Origin: Chamaelirium japonicum
Taxonomy: Eukaryota > Streptophyta > Magnoliopsida > Liliales > Melanthiaceae
Assembly (NCBI GenBank): GCA_947650365.1
Contig: OX393553.1
Location: 37,551,947 to 37,615,946 of the forward strand
Direction: 5' to 3'
Length of the DNA: 64,000 bases
A program made the position numbers and the translations under genes. Of the stretch, positions 48,201 through 56,164 are shown piece after piece. The first letter of the stretch is position 1; the number at the start of each line of letters is the position of its first letter. The notes below the pieces were generated by a model. The model was not told the origin of the DNA and ran no database searches. It worked only from the letters and a program-made list of their open reading frames with translations.

Positions 48201-51200
48201 GTCTAACTGAATATCGGCATTGAGGCGATCTTCATAGCTAAGCATCCTATCCATGCACTCATACAACCCTTGCCTCACTTCATCAACATTAGAGAATCTA
48301 TCTTTGTAACGTAGTTGAGGGTTTAGATAATATCCAGCAGCATGCAAGGGTTTATGAAGTTGTGGAGTCCATCTAGCATCTATCTTCTTCCAAATTGCCC
48401 CATACTTTTTAACATTCCCACCACAATTAAAAGCAATCTTCTCCTTTGCCGAATCCATCAATTCATAAATGTATCCCATAGCCGGTCTCTCCTCCGAATC
48501 AACCTCTCTCAAAACACTTACAAGAGGGATTGTGCTCTTGATGCAAAATGCAACATGAGACCAAAAGTTAGGATCAAACATTACTGTGGCACGAGCTTTA
48601 ATGCCTTCAACTTTTTTTGCCCAAGAACTCAAAGCCCATTTTTCTGAAGAGAACATAGCTTGAAGGGGTTGCTTCTGCTTGTAGATGCTTTGAAGAGTTA
48701 GATAAGCTGTAGCAAAACGAGTTATTGCAGGCCGAAGAAGCTCGTGGTTCTTTGTGAAAGTTCTCATCAAGTTAAGAACCCATGTATGCCCATCTAAGAA
48801 GCACTGACATTGGTACGGGGACACGGGTACGACACGACACGGGTTCGCCGACACGACAAATCCTAAAAAATGAGGACACGGGTACGGCGGGGACACGGCA
48901 AAATAAATGAATATTTTTAAATTTATATTTTATGTATGTTTGCAATTCATATATATTTCAATAACCGAAAAAGCCTCATAGAAAACAACTAAAATGAAAA
49001 TTTAATACATATTGAATCGCTATCGTTAGTTACATCCAGCCCGATCGGTAAATCGCAGACATCTCTAAATGGTATGGAAAATAACGGTTGTGTTTCAGTT
49101 TTGACTTCAACCTATCTGAAACTTCAGAGGATAAGATAGGTTAAAGTCAAACCTGAATCGTAACCGTCCATCATAACCATCCTGACAAGTGAATCACACT
49201 CAGGCCCAAATGGCATGCAAAAGAATGGCTGCGATTCAGTTTTGGCTTCAACCTATCTGATTCTCTGAGGTTATAATCTCAGAGGATCAGATAGGTTGAA
49301 GCCAAAACTGAATCACCACAGCTTGTAACCCGACCCTATATCGAACAGTCCATCAACCCGCAGTGTCCGACGAGTGTCCGGCGAGTGTCCAACCGTGTCC
49401 GGCTCCCAGAAGCACGTAGGACACAGCACATGCGTATCCGGTGCGTGTCCGGCGAGTGTCCGACGAGTGTCGGTGTCCGACACGTGTCCGACACGGGTAC
49501 GGGAGGCCTGGGGAAGTGTCCATGCTTCCTAGATGCCCATAGATAAACTTCACCACTTGCCTTGCCGCCAAAAGCGTGTCTTGATGAACCTTCAACTTTC
49601 CAATGTCTTCTAGCATTAGATCAATGCAATGAGCCGCGCATGGTGTCCAATACAACCTCTCCCTCTTCTCCATAATCCTCTCCAATACAACCTCTCCCTC
49701 TTCTCCATAATCCTCTTCCCCGCATTCTAGTAGTTACTTGCACTATCCGTGATAATTTGAACAACATTATTTTCACCAATTTCTTCAACCACATCATCAA
49801 GATAGTTGAACATTAGTTCACCATTTTTTATTGTATCCGATGCATCAATTGACCTTAGAAACCAAGTGCCAGCAGGGCTATTCACAAGAAAGTTGATAAG
49901 GCATCTGCTTTTCCCATCTGTCCAACCATCAGACATGATTGAGCACCCATATTCTTTCCAAGCTCGTTTATGTTCTTCCATTAGGACATTGATGTCGGCA
50001 ACTTCTTCTTTGAGGATCCATGTCCTCAACTCATGCATAGATGGGGGTTTGAAGCCAGGCCCATAAGTAGCAATGCCCTCAACCATGGGCAACCAATAAG
50101 GATCATTCACCGTAGTGAATGGAAGCCCTTTTGAAAAAATAAAGCGACCAATTTTTCGGCAAACCTCTCTTCTTTCATCTTGCTTCCACTTGGTGTTCAA
50201 TGTACTTTGTCGGGCTTCAGAAGTAGTGAATTTATCCATTGGTCCCCTCGGTCTAGGAGCAATATGACTTCCACTAGTTATGCTTCCACTCCCACTAGTT
50301 ATGCTTATGCCTCCACTCCCACTTTCCAACACATTTGAATTCTGAGTAGAAAAACCGTCCCATCTCCATGCAGGACCCATTCGAATCTCCTCAAGTAACT
50401 CGTTTTGCTTGGACTTTTTTTCGAGGAAAGTGGACAAAGCATCTTTGCATTCTTTTCTTACTTCATCGGGAACTTTGGGGCATGCTTTAATCCCATGTTT
50501 GGTGCCGGCTAGATGATGTTTGAAACGGTTCACTGTACCACTACATTGTTAGTCACAAAAAATACATCGAAAATACTTTTCTCCATCAATACTCTTTGCA
50601 TACTTCCATGAAAAATCTTTCTTCGTCACTGCATCCGGCATATCTATCAAAGTATCAAGTATAAATTATCAGTTAGATATTAATATTAGCAAGTAGCAAC
50701 AATTAGAAGAGGAAGAAAATGAAAAAAAGATTACATCTAAAAAGATTAGTGAACATTAATCATTATGAATGTTCATATTATTATAATAACTTTGACATAT
50801 TTGTAATTTTTTTCATATATCATACCAAATTTATTTTTCATTGCCATATAGTTATTTTTCAATTTTCATTAATAACATGTTATTATCTTGTGTACACAGT
50901 GTCACAGAGGAGGGGAAAGAAAAGCATAGCAGAGGAGGGCGAATTGAGGAGGAGGGGAAGAAGAGGAAGAACAGAGGAGAATGAAAAAAAAAATCTTGGT
51001 GTCTCACTGTCTGTGTCTCTGCGTGACAGCGTGAGAAGGGGAAATGGAGGAGGAGGAGGAGGGGGGGGGCGGGGGAAGAAGAGGAAGAATAGAGGAGAAA
51101 GAAAAAAAAAAAAAACCTTGCTGACAGCCTGACAGTGCCGGATGAGGAAGGGAAATGGAGGAGGAGGAGAGGAAGAACAAAGGAAAAAAAAAAAAATCTT

Positions 51201-53572
51201 GCTGCAGAACAGAGGAGACAAAAAAAAAAAAAGCTGGCAAGCTGCGCGAGGAGGAGGAGAAAGAGGAGGAGGAGGTGGAGGAGGCGTTGATCGCAGTCGG
51301 ACTCGGGTCGGGAGGAGGGAACAAAAAAAAAAAAAAAACTGGCTACCTGTGCGAGGAGGAGGAGGAGAAAGAGGAGGAGGAGGAGGAGAAAGAGGAGGAG
51401 GCGTTGATCGCAGTCGGACTCAGGTCGGGAGGAGGGAACAAAAAAAAAAAAAAACTGGCTACATGTGCGAGGAGGAGGAGGAGAAAGAGGAGGAGGAGGA
51501 GGAGGAGGAGAAGGAGGAGGGGGAACTTACCTGGAGGAGGGAGGATCCGGCGTTGATCGCAGCTGCAGCCCCGCAGGAGGTGATCGCAGGCGGGCTCGGG
51601 ACGACGTGGGACTGTGGGAGGCGGCTCGTTGATCGCAGTCGGGCTCGAGGCTTTTAGGGATTTTTTTTTAAAATCCAAGGGGGCGTACGCTCCTGTTAAA
51701 TGGGCGCTGGATACGCGCCCCCAGCCCTGGGGCGTACGCCCGGCTCACCGGGGCGTGCGCCTCCGTGGACTCCTGCCCAAAATAGTTGCGCCCGGGGCTT
51801 TTTCAGCTCGCCTCGCCCTGGGGCGCGTTTTTAAAACCACTGATCCTGACGTTAAAGATTAATTATGAAGTACAAATGAAATTTATCGTTTTTAATCTTG
51901 ACACGATTTCGGGATGAAATTGGCGTAAAACCTAATTATGGCCCCATATCTATGGATCAGGATTTAATCAATGAATTCTATATGAAGTCGCCTTTATGAC
52001 AAGAATCTCAGTGTAGTCAAGATATTGATTAGGCAATTTTGAGCCAAGTTGCCTAGGCGATAGGTCAGGTGTGCAATAATATACATATTGATATGTGACT
52101 AATATATTTAGATATTTGTATTAATTTTTATCGTCTAGTATCTCCTCGCCTTTTCTAGCTCATGAATGGTTAGGCATCACTTAGTTGCTTTACATGCACT
52201 AATAAATCTTGTTTCAATCAATCATTTACATGATTTATCTTACTATTTCAAAGCAAAAGACAAAAAGGTTCTAGCCAAATCGAAGGATTAGATAATTGAA
52301 TCTTACCACTGTTCTAAAAAGCGGTCCGGGCGGCCACCTAGGCGTTTTAGGGGGTTGGCCGCTCCGCTTCTGCATTAAGCGGCACTGCAGGCGAGTTGAA
52401 TAGCCTAGGCGGGTAAAAGGCGGGCGCCTAGGCGGGTTCCAAGCAGGCTCCAGGCAGGCAGGCTTTAGGCGGGCAGATTAGTAATAATTTTTCATAAAAC
52501 CCCGACCCCACTCGATCCCTTCCTCCCTTTTCACAACATAACTAGATATCCCAAAGGCTCAAAAGCTGCTCTCTTTCCCCTGCATTGCAGTCAACCCTGA
52601 CCCCACTCGATCCCCTCCTTCCTTTTCATTAAACTTTTATATTCAGATCGGTTGTTTTGATGTTTGCATATGTAAAACTTTCTATTATTGTTTTTTTATA
52701 TAGAATTATGAATTTATATATACATACATATAGAATATATTTTATATAGGTGGGCGTCCGCCTTTTTCTCCGGTCGCCCGCCTAGTCGTCCGCCTTCCGC
52801 CTTGAAACCACTTAATCGCCTGCCTTCCGCCTTCCGTTTTTTAAAACATTGAATCTTACCATCCTGTGGGTAGATCTTCGTAACATCTGTTGGCTCCGAT
52901 ATGTAGATCAAGTTTTACAGTCAAAGGGAAGTTGAAATGGGAGAGCGGAGGTTGATTTGGATTTTCCGAACTAAGAAAAGGGATTCAAGATAATTATAGG
53001 AATTCTAGCACCATTGTGTAGCCAAAGCGGTGCCTAGGTGTTTTGGACCCCTCAGCACCTAGGCGCCTCCCTAGTCGGTCAATGTTTCCTCGGCAGCTCG
53101 CCTAGGTGGCTGCTTAGACCATCTAGGCAGTTTTCTTGGTTTTTCGGGGCAATTTGTAGTTGGAAAATGCAATAATTCGAGGACCATGTTTATGATGATT
53201 GTTTAACATAAGATCTTGTTGTTGAGGCTAGTGGAAACAAGGAAAGACAAAGGCAACAAAGATGAAGACACAAGCACACACACTTCAGATGACGAACAAT
53301 CTTCAAATAGCTTCCAATGTACAGATGAAGAAACATATGCTGAAGTTGGTGTTGATTCTAATAGGGAGAGTCATGTAAGTAAAAGTGAAATAGAGCTTTA
53401 GGGCAATGGTGATAATGATTTTGATATATTGTTTTTTGCTTACATTGATAACATTTATTTTGATTCGTGTTTGAATATCAAATAATTCCATTTTCTTGAG
53501 CACTTAAAAAATATTCTTTTAGATTCATTTTTTTTTATGTATGAAGAATTGGATAAGATACAATTTTATTGG

Positions 53573-53627
<55 letters not shown>

Positions 53628-56068
53628 GCCGCTTCACCTAGCCAGTCCAAAACGCCTAGGCGTCGCCTAGTTGCCTTGACTGCACTGCTAGGCACATATT
53701 TACTAACTGGTCATATTTCGAACGGTGCCAAACAATCCGCATTGTATCATATGTAGTGGTCAAGACTGTGTACAGTGTACATGCAGATATGGACCAACAC
53801 ATTAAATCATGCTATTAAGTATTACATATTTTACAAATAGGATAGATTACTGGATTTTGTCAGAAAAAGAAGATCTAAGGGGTTTGAGGAGCATAGGAGT
53901 AAGAAAAAAGAGAAAGGGGAAGAGAATCGGAGGAAGAGGATCGTGGAAAGAGGAGTAATGGAAGAAGGTGAAGAGGACTATATGAGAATTGAGGACTTAA
54001 GTTAACTTAGATATGATGCCTTTAAGTCCTGCCGCCATTAGGGTTTTGTGTAAAGGTCCAAGGATGATCTAGATCTGTGAACAGAGGTTGTTTTCTTGTC
54101 CGTTTTATTCAGAATTTGATTAGGCTATTTAAGGAATTCATCCTGCTATTTTCTTCTTCCCATTCTCCTTGATCATTTGAAGACATCATCGGTCCACATT
54201 GTATCATTACTGCTGTTGAAATCCGTACTCTAAAAGTTGTAGTTCCGATCCATACTGTCATTAACATTATGTATGCCAATCTTTAGACAGTCTTTAATGA
54301 CCATTTTCTCTTTTGAGAGCTATGACCATGTCATTCAGTAGAAGAGTCTGAGATTTTGATTTGATCCACGAACGATTAGGATTCACAGTGCCGAACCTTT
54401 TAAGGTCAAACTGTTAAAGTCTTCTGATAGGAAGGTTCTTAGGAAAAAATATGGCCTGCTGTCCAGAATCAGATAGTAGATAAAACTTTTCAACACAAGA
54501 CTTAAAATAATATGTCCCTACTAAAAAGAACATTAAACCAAAATTCGCAACATAACTTTACTTATCAAATTATTTCCGAGTGAATCCCCTTAGTTTTGAT
54601 TCTAGATAACCTGTTTTCTGCTGTGTTTTTAGATGCTACATTAGATTATGCAATACCCGATGGCTCTGGTGATACCAAGATAATTTTGGGAACATTAATA
54701 AATTATTTGCCTGAAGGAAAATACTCTTAATTATACATGTGCTGATCATTCATTGCATTTAGACGATTATGCTGATGGATCATCTATTCAAAAGTATGAA
54801 CAATATTGCCATTGTTAATGGGGAACAGTATCATGCAACATGTTCATTTACTTATATCTTTAGTGCCAATATGCACATTGATCTAGCAGAGGTTTAGTGG
54901 TAGTTAATTTTTTTTTCAGGGTACTGGACCAAGACATGAAGCTCAGGTCTATCGGGGTCCACCAACAGCCACTGGGTACGGAGCTGGACCAAGGCAAGAA
55001 GCTCAGGTCTATCCAGGTCCACCAACTACTGCTACGTATGGGGCTGGACCAAGACACGAGGCTCAGGTCTATCCAGGTCCAACTACTTCTACATATGGGG
55101 CTGTACCACGACATGAGGCTCAGGGCTATCCGGGTCAACCACCCACTACTGGGTATGGTGCTGGACCAAGACCCGAAGCTGGTGGCTATTCAGGTCCACA
55201 GACTGCTACTGGGTATGGTGCTGCACCAAGACATGATGCTCATGGCTACCCAGGTCCACCAACTGGTGCTGGACCAGGACGTGAAGCTCCGGGCTATCCG
55301 GGTCAACCAACCGCTACTGGGTATGGTGCCGGCCCAAGACATGAGGCTCCAGGTTATCCGGGTCCACCGACCGCTACTGGGTATGGCACTGGTCCAAGAC
55401 ATGGGGCCACGGGCTATCCAGGTCAACCACCCGCTACTGGGTATGGTGCTGGACCAAGACATGAAGCTTCAGGCTATCCAGGTCAACCAACAGCTACTGG
55501 GTATGGTGCTGGACCAAGACCCGAAGCTCAGGGCTATCCGGGTCCACCGACTGCTGCTGGGTACAGTAACTTCCACTGGTTTTATGTGCTTAGTTGACAT
55601 CTCCAATGATCTTAAAAACGTCACGGTGTATACTCCAGGTACACAAACATGGTCGGCACCATGGAGGTCAAGATTCCGAAGAGTGCGGTGCCTTCTGTTC
55701 TTGGAATTGGTGGGAGCAATATTTCTGATATCAGCAAGGTACACCATTCTTGCATATTGTGAATTTCTCTAAAAGAGTTTTAATTAAATGAAACAGAGGA
55801 AGGGAATCTTCTATATTGGAAGGTACAAGATATCTTCAATTACTCATACAATAAGCCACTACTCATCTATATATAGTCAATACCCGCATCAAACTATATA
55901 TGTGATTTGAAGAATTTAACTAACAACAGACCCCTTCTTGTATGCCAGTTGGACTTTTAAGTATGTTGAAGAAACCTAAAATATGGACAGTAATATCTTT
56001 CCATTGTGAATTTTTTCATTTTATTGGGTGGTGGTGGGCTAGTATGACTGTCCCCTCTCTTTCTCTCT

Positions 56069-56164
<96 letters not shown>

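Larger units (their letters stand above)
47209..50641 (-). pseudogene. hAT-superfamily transposase (BED finger, DUF659, dimerisation domain)
   Basis: Minus-strand order: a BED-type zinc finger (CIFCD at about 50560 .. FKHHLAGTKH at about 50510) with an in-frame TAA between; DUF659 region (about 50100-49727: MSDGWTDGKSRCLINFLVNS, IITDSASNY) ending in TAG; YWTPCAAHCIDLMLEDIGKL (about 49600); a 739-bp MITE splitting the Y-G-H/T-W-V-L-N-L-M motif; then the long central part to about 48130. The hAT dimerisation domain follows at about 48025-47920 (LTKFAIRVLSLTCSSSGCER), and the C-terminus (LVYVKYNTRLRERSIKRR) runs on to an acidic tail. Introns lie between the last parts. hAT transposases cut and paste DNA. 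This copy cannot make a full protein. Confidence 0.85.
46835..51842 (-). mobile_element. hAT transposon with BED/DUF659 transposase gene, 5,008 bp
   Basis: The left end is CAATGTTTTCACAGGCGGGG and the inverted right end is CAGTGGTTTTAAAAACGCGCC. The 8-bp duplication is ATCATGAC (46827-46834) against ATCCTGAC (51843-51850). GGCGTAAGGCG and GGGGCGTACGCC words fill both ends. The minus strand carries a broken transposase gene (47209-50641). A GGA-rich tandem array lies before the right end. It is inserted in KH intron 5, opposite to the gene. Confidence 0.9.

Noticed and set aside
50883..51678. Long Glu/Arg and Ser/Phe/Pro frames on both strands
   Set aside because: They follow the GGA/GAA tandem array and A-runs at the hAT right end; no protein family is recognised.
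55190..55747. Minus-strand Ser/Trp-rich frames over the same repeat
   Set aside because: Antisense shadows of the coding minisatellite.
54897..55772. A 291-codon plus-strand frame over the 60-bp repeat
   Set aside because: It does not join the upstream KH exon phase or lead into the KH5 exon. The Gly/Tyr/Pro frame does both.
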